Of a stretch of 64,000 bases of DNA, positions 28,723-38,876 are shown in pieces. The translations under genes were made by a program, and so were the position numbers. The notes under the pieces were generated by a model. It had not been told where the DNA came from. It worked only from the letters and a program-made list of their open reading frames with translations, and did not search any database. Source of the DNA: Brettanomyces bruxellensis (Eukaryota > Ascomycota > Pichiomycetes > Pichiales > Pichiaceae); NCBI RefSeq assembly GCF_011074885.1, contig NC_054687.1, positions 62,001-126,000 on the forward strand. The letters run 5' to 3'. Each line of letters opens with the position of its first letter. The stretch's first letter is position 1.

Positions 28723-29823
28723 ATGAGTACACTAAACACAGAGAAAAACCAAGAGATGGAGATTGATCATCCGATATCTTCTATGCCATCCACAGATGAT
28801 ATCTTTGAGCACATGCCAATAATTTCGCCGAAGATCACGCCAACGGAGTCGGAGGAGGAGGAAGAGCAGGATTTGTACAAAGCAGGTGCAGATGTGAGGT
28901 ATCATCGGACCAAAAAGCAGATGCTTAGTCACAATGTTGAGAAGCTGATTCCAGACGTCGAAGTTGAAGCGAAAAGAAACCTTTTACCCGATATTTTACC
29001 CAGGGTTCAGTGCATAGCAAGGGCCCGGATCCCAACAACGAAGGGCCCGGAGATTTTCTTGCATTTATATGCCAACAACGTTGACAAGAAGGAGCATCTT
29101 GCGATAGTGTTCGGTGAAGATATCCGATCGAGAAGTTTATTCAGAAGAAATCCCGGAGAAACACAGGGTGACAGAATGACAAGGGGGGCGTATGTTGGCA
29201 GGCTCTATCCGGGAAGAAAGCTTGCAGACAAGGACGAGAAACTCGGGATAGAGGCGCGGTTTGACGCCAAGGGCGATATAGTACCAGATGTGGATTCGGC
29301 GTGTGCAAAAGAGCCCACTTTGGTCAGAATACATTCCGAATGTTACACGGGGGAGACCGCGTGGTCTGCCCGGTGCGATTGTGGGGAGCAATTCGACGAA
29401 GCAGGGCGGTTGATGGGGAAAAACGGGCATGGATGTATTGTGTATTTGCGGCAGGAGGGAAGAGGTATAGGGCTTGGAGAAAAGCTCAAAGCTTACAACC
29501 TACAGGACTTGGGTTCCGATACAGTCCAGGCCAATCTCTTGCTCCGGCACCCGGCGGACAAACGGAGCTACTCGATGGCCACGGCAATTTTACTGGATTT
29601 GGGTCTTACACAGATCAGATTACTCACGAACAACCCGGACAAGATTATAGCGGTCGAGGGCAAGAAGCAGCTGGTCAAAGTGGTGGAAAGAGTACCTATG
29701 ATCCCTTTGGCATGGCAGAAGAAGGGCAAGGGAATCGAATCGAAGGAAATTGAGGGATATCTACGGACGAAGGTGGAGAGAATGGGTCATTTATTGAGCT
29801 GCCCGCCTGAGAAACAGATCTAG
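28723..29823 (+). CDS. RIB1: GTP cyclohydrolase II (riboflavin synthesis)
   Basis: The 366-aa product catalyses the first committed step of riboflavin synthesis, opening GTP to 2,5-diamino-6-ribosylamino-4(3H)-pyrimidinone 5'-phosphate with release of formate and pyrophosphate. The zinc site is clear: [20 protein letters not shown]. It is followed by the active-site [20 protein letters not shown] and the GTP-binding [15 protein letters not shown], all hallmarks of RibA. The N-terminal about 100 residues are an acidic, fungal-specific extension. Length is close to S. cerevisiae Rib1 (345 aa). The enzyme is cytosolic. It converges with the GPX gene (239-bp spacer). Confidence 0.96.
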   Translation: MSTLNTEKNQEMEIDHPISSMPSTDDIFEHMPIISPKITPTESEEEEEQDLYKAGADVRYHRTKKQMLSHNVEKLIPDVEVEAKRNLLPDILPRVQCIARARIPTTKGPEIFLHLYANNVDKKEHLAIVFGEDIRSRSLFRRNPGETQGDRMTRGAYVGRLYPGRKLADKDEKLGIEARFDAKGDIVPDVDSACAKEPTLVRIHSECYTGETAWSARCDCGEQFDEAGRLMGKNGHGCIVYLRQEGRGIGLGEKLKAYNLQDLGSDTVQANLLLRHPADKRSYSMATAILLDLGLTQIRLLTNNPDKIIAVEGKKQLVKVVERVPMIPLAWQKKGKGIESKEIEGYLRTKVERMGHLLSCPPEKQI

Positions 29824-30062
29824 GTGGTGTCTGGTATATTTTACGTTACATAGCTTTACTTTACTTGCGCGGGATTACGTCATGTGCACACGTGTTAATA
29901 ATTATGATTTAAACAGGAAATAGAAGCAGTATCGGGTAGCATTAATAAACTATCACCCATACCATTTAGGCATGCGTACATCAATGCCGTTTCAATTAAT
30001 TAAATTATATTATTATATCATACTGTATACCCAAGAAATAAATAGACTCGTGAATTCCCCCA

Positions 30063-30548
30063 TCACTGCTTCAACAACTGCTCGATATCGCCGGTGATCT
30101 TGGTTGGCGTCTTGATAGAAGAGTATCTCTGGTAAACCTTGCCACTCTTGTCGATCAAGAACTTCTCGAAGTTCCACTTGATGCCCTTGAATCCAAGTAA
30201 GCCGGGCTTCTCGTCCTTGAGCCACACGTATAGAGGATCGGCGTTAGGGCCATTGACATCGATCTTCTTCATCAATGGGAAGGTGACGCCGAAGTTAAGC
30301 TTGCAGAAAGAGGCAATCTCGGTCTCAGTGCCTGGCTCCTGGTGGCCGAACTGGTTGCAAGGGAAACCAACGATGACAAATCCTTGATCTTCGTACTTCT
30401 TGTATATTTCCTCAAGCTCGGCATACTGCTTGGTGAAGCCGCACTTTGAGGCGGTGTTGACCACGAGGACAACCTTGCCCTTGAGGTCTGCCAAAGGGAA
30501 AGGCTTTCCCTTGTTGTCAGTTGGTGTGAAGGTGTAGAACTTAGACAT
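30063..30548 (-). CDS. GPX2: Glutathione peroxidase-like thiol peroxidase (Gpx2/Hyr1 type)
   Basis: The 161-aa product is an atypical 2-Cys peroxidase of the yeast Gpx family, reducing hydroperoxides with thioredoxin. The peroxidatic Cys36 (NTASKCGFTKQY), Cys64 (FPCNQFGHQEP) and resolving Cys82 (SFCKLNFGVTFP) are all present, as are the catalytic Gln70 and Trp (KWNFEKFLID). The symbol follows gene order: GPX2 (YBR244W) is beside ALG7 and ISW1 in S. cerevisiae, and ISW1 is the next gene here. By sequence alone it could equally be called HYR1/GPX3, whose product also senses peroxide for Yap1. A TATA-like GTATATAAGA lies about 145 bp upstream. Confidence 0.93.
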   Translation of the reverse strand: MSKFYTFTPTDNKGKPFPLADLKGKVVLVVNTASKCGFTKQYAELEEIYKKYEDQGFVIVGFPCNQFGHQEPGTETEIASFCKLNFGVTFPLMKKIDVNGPNADPLYVWLKDEKPGLLGFKGIKWNFEKFLIDKSGKVYQRYSSIKTPTKITGDIEQLLKQ

Positions 30549-31249
30549 AGTGAATAGTGTGCTGTTATTGGTATTATAGAAGGTTGTTGGTAGTTGAGGT
30601 TGATAGAAGTCAGCTATTGATTGATGTAGCGCAGAAATTTAGATGGCAGGAGAGAAATAATGTAGGAAAATAAATTAAATCTGGGAAATCCCTCTCTCTT
30701 ATATACGCCCCGGACACAAATGCGTAAGGTCGATTATGATGCAATTAATTTTAGAATTAATTCAGATACAATTATTTTAGGTCCCTGGGATTTGCACGGG
30801 TACCTGCTCATCGGCAGGTGAGGTTAAGTTGGCATGTTTTTTTTTTCCTTTTTTTTTTATTCCATTTTTTTTAGGCCTATTTGTAATCTGGATTGAGCAC
30901 TCTGGGCCCTGAGTGCAGGCACAATGCTGGTTAGAGCAAGTTTCAGAGTGCCCTCGGCCGCGCATTGTGCACTTTTCTAGAAGATATTCGGGACGATACT
31001 TTGATTGGTTTTATTAAAATTACTTACAAGCGAAGTGTCGCATGTACCAGACAATAGACAGAGGAAGTGGAAGGAAGAATTTTACCATCATACTTTACTA
31101 TTATCATTTCCATTCTCAATACCATTTACTATTATCATTTACTATTATCATTTCCATTTACCATTATCAATACATTCTACCAATACATCATACATTTTCT
31201 ATTGACCCCAGTACGTAATATAATACATCAGGCCAGACCCATAACTAGC
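30549..31249. promoter_or_regulatory. GPX2 promoter and ISW1 3' flank
   Basis: 701 bp. A TATA-like element lies near 30690-30700 and T-rich runs near 30838-30870. Simple CATTTACTATTATCATTT-type repeats occur at about 31085-31200. No Yap1 consensus site is evident and no gene is seen. Confidence 0.5.
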
Positions 31250-34200
31250 TCAGCGTCTGCGCCTCTTGGATCTCGGCTTCGGGTCGGGGGTAGAGCTGGA
31301 GTCCCGCTTCTTGTCGGCATACCAGGCAGGAAGTGCACTGCCGTACTCCTTCTGCAAGCTAGCAAGTAGTGTAATGCATCTCCTGTTTATCTCAGTAGTA
31401 GTCCGGCTGGTCAGGAAGTAGTCGAACTTGAAAAGAGGGTTCGCACGGATGGACTTGCGGATCTCCTCGTACAGGTCAGGCGTCGATAGACCGAGTCGGA
31501 ACATCTGCACGATCAAGAAGCGGTCCTCGTCCTCGGTGAAGGTCTTCTTAGCCTTGCTGGCCTTGCTTCTGGGCGGATATTGCAACGTTAAGTCCTCGAG
31601 CGGGTACCGGTAGTGGCTGATTTTCCGCCGGAGCATCTCCTGCTGCACAACGGTCTTCCGGATGTGGTCCTCGCCTTGCTCGATGTGTGCGATCTGCCGC
31701 TCGTATCCGTCGATCTCGCGGAATCTGTCCCAGAACGCTTTCGCGTACTCCTCGACTTCCTGGCGGCTTTTCCCCTCGGCCAGTCCGTCTGCGGCGATCT
31801 TATCGATGCAGTTCCGGCCGTGCTTGGCACACGAGGCCACGAACTGGAAGAAGTCACGCCGGGACACGGTGCCGAAGCCCTGCGAAAGCAAATTCTGCTT
31901 CTGGTGCTCCTCGGCAGCAGCCAACCGCCGGGAGTGGTCGATCTCGGCCTGGTCCAACTGCTGGTCGAGCCTGCGTTCGGCAAGCGTGCTCTTGGGGCCC
32001 TTGGCGAGCTCCGGGTGCTGCTTGACCAGCTTGCGGTAGTGGCACATCTCCAAAGAGTGCAGCAGCCAGAGCTGCGTGCTGTAGAACTGATGATCGTACA
32101 AATTCAAGTGCTTGGGCTGCCGGATCGTCCTCCTCTCGTCCCAGGGCACCCCACCGGGCTGGCCCGACCTCCTGCCCGTGTTGAGAACCTCCCGGTAGTA
32201 CTGGTCGACGGAGTAATTGCCCCTTTTGCGCTCCCGCCTGGCCGGACCGATCCACGGCATGCTGCCCAGCCCCAACCCGGAGCTGTCCCGGTGCACCACG
32301 GGCTGCCTCTTCTGGAATTTCTGCCCGTCCCACTCGTACACCGACCCGGAGTCCGACGTGAAGTTCTGGAGGTCGTCGAACCGCAACGCTGCGAACTTCG
32401 ACTTGAGCCTCGACGTTTTCCGCTCCGACACAGCCAGGATCTCGTCGATGTCTGAGTCCGTGAGTGTCGTTTTAGCCTGTCCATCTCGTTTTTCCCCACT
32501 ATTCCGCATCACCAGCTCTGCCCCGTGCTGGATCATCGTGAGAAGCTCGTCCTTCGAGTTGCCCCTCTTGCCTGCCTGTGGGGCCACCTGCCGACCCTGC
32601 TGGATCACCAACTGGTCCAACCGGAGCTTCTGTGAGGCTCTCTCCAAGATCTTCTCCTCGATGGCATTCTCTGTGACCAGCCGGAACACCTTCACCTGCT
32701 TCTTCTGGCCAATCCGGTGCGCCCGGTCCATCGCCTGCAAGTCTGCCTGCGGGTTCCAGTCCGAGTCATACAAAACAACCACATCTGCAGACGTCAAGTT
32801 GATTCCGAGCCCGCCGGCCCTCGTAGTCAAGAGAAACACGAATTTCTCCGATCCCGGTGCATTGTAGTTGTCGATCGCCTTGATCCGGTCCGCGTGCTCC
32901 GTCTGCCCGTCTATCCGGCAGTACTGCCACTGCCTCATCACCGCGTAGTCCTCCAAGATGTCCAACATCCGGCTCATCTGTGAAAAGATCAACACCCGCG
33001 ACCCGGCCGCCTTCAACCGCCTCAACAGCCGGTCCAAGACCAGCATCTTGCCCGAGTTGTACACCAGATGCTCGCCGTTGGTGTACGGAGGCCCCGGCTC
33101 CGCCCCGTCGAACAAGTATGGGTGGTTGCAGCACTTGCGGAGCTGCATGGCGATGTTCAAAAGCCGTGTTTTCGACTCTTTCTTGCCGTTCGCCCCGTTG
33201 ACCGCGTCGATGTCCCGCTCTAGAATCTTCCTGTACCACATCTTCTGCATGGACGACATCCCCACGTACACGTTAAGCTCTTTTTTGGGCAGGAGCGACC
33301 TCTCGACGTCCGACTTGATTCTGCGGAGAAGAAACGGTTGGAGCACTTTGTGCAACTGGTGCACCACCAAATCCTGGCTGGAGTTGTTTTTGTCATTCCC
33401 ATCTTCCTCCCTTTCACCCTCCTTCTCCCCTCCAGAAAACCACTCGTCAAAAGTCTCCGAGTCCGAGAAAATGTCCGGAAGCAAGAAGTTGAGCAATGCC
33501 CAGAGCTCGTGCAAGTTGTTCTGGAGCGGCGTGCCCGTAAGAAGAAGCCTGTTTTTCGAGTGGAACATCCGGATGATCTGCGAAAGCAACGAGTTCTCGT
33601 TCTTCAACCGGTGTGCCTCATCCACCACTATGTACTGCCAGGCTATTTTCCGCAATGCGGCCTTCTCCCGGATCACAATCTCGTACGACGATATCACAAC
33701 ATCGAAGTCGCACGCCATTATTCGCTCGCTGATGATCTGGGACCTCTGCTCCTGGTCTCCGGTGAGAACAACCGTGTTTACCTCCGGGGTCCAGTGCGAA
33801 AACTCTCGTTTCCAGTTCACCAAAGTCGACTTCGGCACAATGACCAAATGCGGACCCGGCACATTCCTGATGTACCGGAGATACCCCAAGAAGGAAATCG
33901 TCTGCAACGTCTTGCCCAAGCCCATCTCGTCTGCCAAGATGCCCGACAAGTGGTTTGCATCCAAGCTGATCATCCAGTTTAAGCCCTGGATCTGGTACGG
34001 CCGCAATTTCCCGTTGATGTATGCCGGATTCTCGAGAAACTCAAACGTTTTCGTCGACTCCTCCTCCCCGGACTCCTCCTCCTGCTTTAGCAACTCCTCA
34101 TCCTCCTCCTTTTCTGTTCTTCTCTGCCTTTTATTCGCTTCCTTTCTCTGCTCCACAGCTTTTTCCCGCTGGAGGATTTCCTCCACTTCCGCAAACCGCG

Positions 34201-34459
34201 GATCCTTCTCCGATTTCGACCTGAGGAACTTGCTGAAGATGTCCGTGATATCAAGAAGATACTTGTACCTCTGTGCAGTTTCCTGCGCGTCGAATCGGTT
34301 TTTTCCTGCATTGGCAAAATAAAACTGCTTCTTCTGCTTCTTCGTGAACTCGGTGTGCAATTTTGCGTACATCCCGGGATTGTACGTTGGACCCGAAGGC
34401 AGGACCTCTGTCGGCGACTCCTGGCGGTCATTCTGGCTCTCCGCACTCAACTCTGGCAT
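31250..34459 (-). CDS. ISW1: ISWI chromatin-remodelling ATPase
   Basis: The 1,069-aa product is an ISWI-type Snf2 ATPase that slides and spaces nucleosomes. The ATPase core has Walker A DEMGLGKT (residues 178-184), DEAH (280-283), LLLTGTPLQNNLHELWALLN and the C-lobe motifs TRAGGLGINL and DSDWNPQADLQAMDRAHRIGQ. The C-terminal HAND-SANT-SLIDE region is present, with the SLIDE helix near TFTEDEDRFLIVQMFRLG. The open frame continues 157 codons upstream into unlikely low-complexity sequence, so I start at MPELSAESQN (34459). ISW1 and ISW2 are hard to tell apart by eye; neighbours GPX and ALG7 favour ISW1 (YBR245C). Length is slightly below S. cerevisiae Isw1 (1,129 aa). Confidence 0.92.
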   Translation of the reverse strand: MPELSAESQNDRQESPTEVLPSGPTYNPGMYAKLHTEFTKKQKKQFYFANAGKNRFDAQETAQRYKYLLDITDIFSKFLRSKSEKDPRFAEVEEILQREKAVEQRKEANKRQRRTEKEEDEELLKQEEESGEEESTKTFEFLENPAYINGKLRPYQIQGLNWMISLDANHLSGILADEMGLGKTLQTISFLGYLRYIRNVPGPHLVIVPKSTLVNWKREFSHWTPEVNTVVLTGDQEQRSQIISERIMACDFDVVISSYEIVIREKAALRKIAWQYIVVDEAHRLKNENSLLSQIIRMFHSKNRLLLTGTPLQNNLHELWALLNFLLPDIFSDSETFDEWFSGGEKEGEREEDGNDKNNSSQDLVVHQLHKVLQPFLLRRIKSDVERSLLPKKELNVYVGMSSMQKMWYRKILERDIDAVNGANGKKESKTRLLNIAMQLRKCCNHPYLFDGAEPGPPYTNGEHLVYNSGKMLVLDRLLRRLKAAGSRVLIFSQMSRMLDILEDYAVMRQWQYCRIDGQTEHADRIKAIDNYNAPGSEKFVFLLTTRAGGLGINLTSADVVVLYDSDWNPQADLQAMDRAHRIGQKKQVKVFRLVTENAIEEKILERASQKLRLDQLVIQQGRQVAPQAGKRGNSKDELLTMIQHGAELVMRNSGEKRDGQAKTTLTDSDIDEILAVSERKTSRLKSKFAALRFDDLQNFTSDSGSVYEWDGQKFQKRQPVVHRDSSGLGLGSMPWIGPARRERKRGNYSVDQYYREVLNTGRRSGQPGGVPWDERRTIRQPKHLNLYDHQFYSTQLWLLHSLEMCHYRKLVKQHPELAKGPKSTLAERRLDQQLDQAEIDHSRRLAAAEEHQKQNLLSQGFGTVSRRDFFQFVASCAKHGRNCIDKIAADGLAEGKSRQEVEEYAKAFWDRFREIDGYERQIAHIEQGEDHIRKTVVQQEMLRRKISHYRYPLEDLTLQYPPRSKASKAKKTFTEDEDRFLIVQMFRLGLSTPDLYEEIRKSIRANPLFKFDYFLTSRTTTEINRRCITLLASLQKEYGSALPAWYADKKRDSSSTPDPKPRSKRRRR

Positions 34460-35074
34460 CTTGTTGCTATTTGTGTGTGGGTTGTGGTTTTTCGTTGATC
34501 TGGTTTCGATACTAAAAGTTTCGTGGCTAAACCTGTTTGTTTTCTTCTTCTCCACGTGTTTTGCCCTGTACCCTTGACCCCTGTGAGACTGAACTTTCCG
34601 GAATATGGCCTGTCTATAAACAGAATGTTGATGTGGGGGGGAGAAAAATACTAACGTCCTCCAGACATGAAAATGTTGCTGGGTTGAAAAATAAATGCTA
34701 CTCCCTACGGATACGTTAAATTTATTTATTCTCTTTTTTTGTGTGTGTTTTCTCTTGCGCGTATCATATCTCCCGCTCGCATCAACCGGCAAGATATGCA
34801 GAGATGCAATTGGCTTGCCAGATCCAGCAGGGATCGATGATCGCGTTAATTTTTTTTTTTTTTTTTTTTTTTTTTTGACATCCTTGAACTGATAAATCAT
34901 GAAAAGCGGCGAATAAAAGGCGCCTTCCAAGAGGAATGAAGTGCATTCATTATACAGGGAGTATTTTATATTTTTCAGTCAATTTTCAACTTGCTCAAGG
35001 CACCAGGCACACATACTACAGCACAAATACCACATTCAGAACTCTTAGCAACAACGAAAAACAAAAATCAAGCA
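34460..35074. promoter_or_regulatory. Divergent ISW1/NBP35 promoter with T27 tract
   Basis: 615 bp. T27 at 34850-34876 lies about 200 bp from the NBP35 start codon. No gene is seen. Confidence 0.55.
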
Positions 35075-36067
35075 ATGTCTGCAACCATAGCTGTGACAAA
35101 CGGCAAATTGTTAGAGCCACAACCTGAGAGCTGTCCAGGCCCAGAAAGCGAAAATGCGGGTACCGCAAGTGCATGCCAGACATGTGCAAATAAGGACATC
35201 TGTGCGTCATTGCCGCACGGCCCGGATCCGGACATTCCAGTGATCAACAAACGCCTTGAAAATATCCAGCATAAGATATTGGTGCTTTCCGGAAAAGGAG
35301 GGGTCGGAAAATCCACATTTACATCAATGTTGGCGTGGGCTTTGGCGGCGGACGAGGATATGGAGATCGGAGCGATGGATTTGGACATATGCGGCCCATC
35401 CTTACCCCGGATGATGGGTTGTGAGAAGGAAAGTGTGCATGAGTCGAATTCGGGATGGTCTCCAGTCTATGCAGCAGACAACTTGGGCATGATGTCGATC
35501 CAGTTTATGCTCCCGGAGGAGAATGCGGCAGTCATATGGAGGGGCCAGAAGAAGAACAGTCTCATAAAGCAGTTTTTAAAGGATGTGGACTGGGGTGATT
35601 TGGATTATCTAGTGGTTGATACGCCTCCAGGCACCACAGACGAGCATCTATCGATAGCCAAGTATCTGGAGGGCACAGGAATAGACGGGGCGTTGGTTGT
35701 TACGACACCGCAGGAGGTTGCACTTCTAGATGTGCGAAAAGAGGTGGATTTTTGCCGTAAGGCGAACATTAAGGTGCTTGGCATAGTGGAGAACATGTCT
35801 GGGTTTGTGTGTCCGAACTGTGGGGGTAAGTCGAGAATTTTCAAGCCCACTACAGGCGGTGGGAAGCAGCTTGCCAAGGATCTAGGCGTTAAATTCCTTG
35901 GATCTGTGCCATTAGACCCCAGAATAGGTCGAAGTTGTGACTCTGGAGAGTGCTTCTTGGACATTTACCCTGATTCGCCAGCTTCTGAGGCCATTATGGA
36001 TGTGGTTGATGAACTAAGGGATGCTATTGAGGGTGATAGTACGAGTAGCGCCGATAAAAGTGACTAG
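35075..36067 (+). CDS. NBP35: Cytosolic Fe-S cluster assembly scaffold Nbp35
   Basis: The 330-aa product is Nbp35, which with Cfd1 forms the scaffold that builds [4Fe-4S] clusters for cytosolic and nuclear proteins. The N-terminal cluster ligands have the exact C-x13-C-x2-C-x5-C spacing (Cys20, 34, 37, 43). The deviant Walker [12 protein letters not shown] is at about 71-81. A bridging CPNC motif ([10 protein letters not shown]) lies in the C-terminal part. The frame is open upstream only to a TTG, so the ATG at 35075 is used; length equals S. cerevisiae Nbp35 (328 aa). NBP35 and NUP145 are neighbours in S. cerevisiae (YGL091C, YGL092W); here an Old Yellow Enzyme gene lies between them. Confidence 0.96.
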   Translation: MSATIAVTNGKLLEPQPESCPGPESENAGTASACQTCANKDICASLPHGPDPDIPVINKRLENIQHKILVLSGKGGVGKSTFTSMLAWALAADEDMEIGAMDLDICGPSLPRMMGCEKESVHESNSGWSPVYAADNLGMMSIQFMLPEENAAVIWRGQKKNSLIKQFLKDVDWGDLDYLVVDTPPGTTDEHLSIAKYLEGTGIDGALVVTTPQEVALLDVRKEVDFCRKANIKVLGIVENMSGFVCPNCGGKSRIFKPTTGGGKQLAKDLGVKFLGSVPLDPRIGRSCDSGECFLDIYPDSPASEAIMDVVDELRDAIEGDSTSSADKSD

Positions 36068-36734
36068 AGTGGATAGATATGGATAGATAGATGTTCATAT
36101 AGCACTTCCACACATACTAATTTCTTCTTTTTACCGTTTTCGTTTCATGTTTATAGCGTTGTCTTACTTTTCTAAATTTCTTACTCTCGGCTGGCTTTAG
36201 GGATTTGAGCCAGCTTTAAACGGCAATACTTTATAGCTGCGTGTTTTTTGGCGCCTGGTGTGGAATAAAATCAAGCGGAGGGGAAAATATTTTGTTGTTT
36301 CTCGTTTGTTTTTCCTTTTTCTTTCCATCCACATAGAACATCTTGGAAGCAGGTGCACTCACAAACAACTCAAACACATTTACACACAATGCATGTCATC
36401 TGTCTTGTTACCAAAAAAAAAAAAAAAATAGCTATGTAAAAAAATTTAACAAGCAGTGTCCGCACTATGATATTATGCGTAAGGCAAAATTGTGAAGGAC
36501 GGAATATCATGCAAACACAATAAAACGGTTTCGCGAAACACAATAAAGATTGTAGGTGTCGAATTGTGCCGATGATCTGATTCCCTCGGCAGTACAGCAT
36601 TAGTAAGCAACCCAAGTACATAAATAGGGCTGTCTGCACAATTGTTGAGAGTTGCATTTACGGTAAGGGACACACCCTCTGGTTTAGAATATATAGCACA
36701 TATTCAAGCACGCACAATTAAAAAAAAAAGCAAA
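36068..36734. promoter_or_regulatory. NBP35 3' flank and OYE promoter
   Basis: 667 bp, AT-rich, with an A16-like run near 36413-36428; no gene seen. A TATATA sequence near 36690 lies only about 45 bp from the OYE start, so it may not be the functional TATA. Confidence 0.45.
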
Positions 36735-37943
36735 ATGCCTCACGCATTAGCAGACACGAATTTATTCAAACCAATCAAAGTTGGAACAGTGACTTTGAAG
36801 AACAGATTGGCGTACGCACCAACTACAAGAAACAGAAATACTACAGAATGGGTCCCTACGGATTCCATGAGGGAGTATTATGCAGAAAGAGCGGAGAATA
36901 ACGGAGGGTTGTTGATTGCAGAGGCCACATCACCATCTCCAGATTTCGGCTATTACGCAAACACTCCCATGATCGACACTCCACGGCAAGTTGCGGCCTG
37001 GAAGAAGATTGTGGATGAAGTTCACAGCAAGGGCTCATACATGTCGCTTCAATTGTGGCACTTGGGCCGTGCTGCCAACCCTAAACTCTTGAAAGATCAT
37101 GAAATTGATTATGTTGGACCTTCTCCAATATACATAGATGACACATATGAAAAGGGAGCTGAGGCAGCCGGCAACCCGCTCAGAGCCATGACCGTTGACG
37201 AGATCCACGCAGCAGTGAAATCGTGGGCAAAAGCCGCCAAGAAGGCCGTCGACGAGGCGGGCTTTGACTTTGTGGAAATTCACGCTGCACATATGTACTT
37301 GTTGGATCAGTTCATCCAGGCAGTGTCGAACCACCGGACCGACGAGTATGGTGGAAGCATCGAGAACCGGTCGCGGTTTGCTCTCGAGGTCGTCGACGCG
37401 ATGATTGACGCAGTTGGTGCCGAGCATGTGGCCATTCGGCTTTCTCCGTACGTTCAATTCCAAGGTGGTGAAGGTATCAATGCTAAGATGAACCCGATCG
37501 TCACGTGGGGATACATTCTCAGTGAGTTGGAGAGGAGGGCCCAAGAGGGAAACAGGATTGGGTATGTTTCGTTTATCGAGCCGAGATTCAAGACTTTTGA
37601 TGGGAAGCCAAACCCATCCGATATTGGCATCCAGTGGGCTACCGATATCTGGAAGGGGGTGTTTGTGATTACGGGAGCCTTGCTTCACGACCCAGATTAC
37701 ACACGGGTGCGGCAGCTTGTGAATGCCAACGATAGAACCATCATCGGATCCAGTAGATACTACACTTCCAATCCAGATCTTGCCAACCGTCTTAAAAACG
37801 GCTATCCGCTCACCCATTACAACCGGGCAACCTTCTACAACAACATGTCCAACTACGGCTACATCACCTGGGGCAAGTATGGCGAGGAGAACCTAACTGA
37901 GGACAGCGATGTTGCCAAGAGGGTTCCAAAGGCCTTGGCATGA
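36735..37943 (+). CDS. Old Yellow Enzyme family NADPH dehydrogenase (ene-reductase)
   Basis: The 402-aa FMN enzyme belongs to the Old Yellow Enzyme family, which reduces activated C=C bonds with NADPH. Visible features are the N-terminal LKNRLAYAPTTRNR (FMN contact), the LQLWHLGRAA segment, the active-site EIHAAHMYLLDQF and the TDEYGGSIENR motif. The substrate-binding pair is His183/His186 where S. cerevisiae Oye1 has His/Asn; Tyr188, the usual proton donor, is kept. The frame is open upstream to 36642, but MPHALADTNLFKP is the natural start. It interrupts the NBP35-NUP145 pair and may be a later insertion. Tandem repeats start about 30 bp after its stop codon. Confidence 0.92.
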   Translation: MPHALADTNLFKPIKVGTVTLKNRLAYAPTTRNRNTTEWVPTDSMREYYAERAENNGGLLIAEATSPSPDFGYYANTPMIDTPRQVAAWKKIVDEVHSKGSYMSLQLWHLGRAANPKLLKDHEIDYVGPSPIYIDDTYEKGAEAAGNPLRAMTVDEIHAAVKSWAKAAKKAVDEAGFDFVEIHAAHMYLLDQFIQAVSNHRTDEYGGSIENRSRFALEVVDAMIDAVGAEHVAIRLSPYVQFQGGEGINAKMNPIVTWGYILSELERRAQEGNRIGYVSFIEPRFKTFDGKPNPSDIGIQWATDIWKGVFVITGALLHDPDYTRVRQLVNANDRTIIGSSRYYTSNPDLANRLKNGYPLTHYNRATFYNNMSNYGYITWGKYGEENLTEDSDVAKRVPKALA

Positions 37944-37973
37944 ATGGAGATAAGGATGTATAGGAATGGCATA

Positions 37974-38088
37974 TAAGAATAACTATAAGAATAACTGTAA
38001 TAGCTGTAATAACTATAACTCTAATAACTATAACTCTAATAACTATAACTCTAATAACTATAACTCTAATAACTACAACTCTAATAAA
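37974..38088 (+). repeat. 15-bp tandem repeat, unit TAACTATAACTCTAA
   Basis: At least five consecutive near-perfect copies of TAACTATAACTCTAA, preceded by degenerate copies (AATAACTATAAG, AATAACTGTAAT). It starts about 30 bp past the OYE stop codon. Confidence 0.85.
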
Positions 38089-38346
38089 TGACCTTATGTT
38101 CAGTTGTTGAAAATTTCCAAGACATGCTGTACCTCATAATTGTTTCAAAGAAGTATTTGAAGTATAGACGAGACAGCTGAGACTTTTTGACTAATCCTTC
38201 ATTCATAATTTGTTTCTCACATTCGCATAATTTTGTGTGAAGAGTCTTGGATTTTGAAATCTCTGCATACCTAGTGGATGTGACAAAAAGCGAACAGTTT
38301 GGATTAACAATGGTGTTGTTTCATCCCGGTGCCGATTGAGTTATCA

Positions 38347-38490
38347 CTATTAACTATAACTGTAATAACGGTAACTGCAATAAGTATAACTGCAATAAGT
38401 ATAACTGTAATAACTATAACTGTAATAACTATAACTGTAATAACTATATCTGTAATAACTATAATAACTGTAATATCCCCTGCAATAACA
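38347..38490 (+). repeat. 15-bp tandem repeat, unit TAACTATAACTGTAA
   Basis: About nine copies, differing from the array at 37974-38088 mainly by one base (CTG for CTC). Variants include TAAGTATAACTGCAA. The two arrays clearly share an origin. Confidence 0.85.
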
Positions 38491-38876
38491 CCTACACCTA
38501 CAATAAGCCTATTTCTGATGGAGCAAGTGATGCCGATTAAAGTTTCCTATTTAGCAGTTGTTACAAATGTTAGATAGGAATTATTTAGCTGGGATACTTG
38601 CCACTACAAAACTGTCAGCATGTGAAGCAAAGAGGAATGAGATAATGCCCACCTCTAGTTGCTGAAGTAACTGCTATTCGTTCATACTGATTAAAGTGGA
38701 AAATACAAAGATCAGCAATGCCCTCATGGTTATTAGAGCTATTCTATTACACAAATATAACACCCCGTTTATAGAGTTGCACCGAGAATGTGAAGCACTC
38801 TCTCAATGAACCCTCTCAAAGCACCCTCTCAGCAAGTTCTCAGCACCCTCTCAGCAAGTTCTCAGCAAGCTCTATC

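Larger units (their letters stand above)
37944..38876. other. Convergent OYE/NUP145 spacer with two related minisatellites
   Basis: 933 bp. Two 15-bp repeat arrays (37974-38088 and 38347-38490) are separated by about 260 bp of AT-rich sequence; near 38805-38875 there are short direct repeats of CTCTCAGCA. An 82-codon ORF across the second array only reflects the repeat. Confidence 0.7.

Noticed and set aside
38329..38577. 82-aa ORF rich in Ile/Thr/Val
   Set aside because: It is a translation of the 15-bp minisatellite and nothing else.
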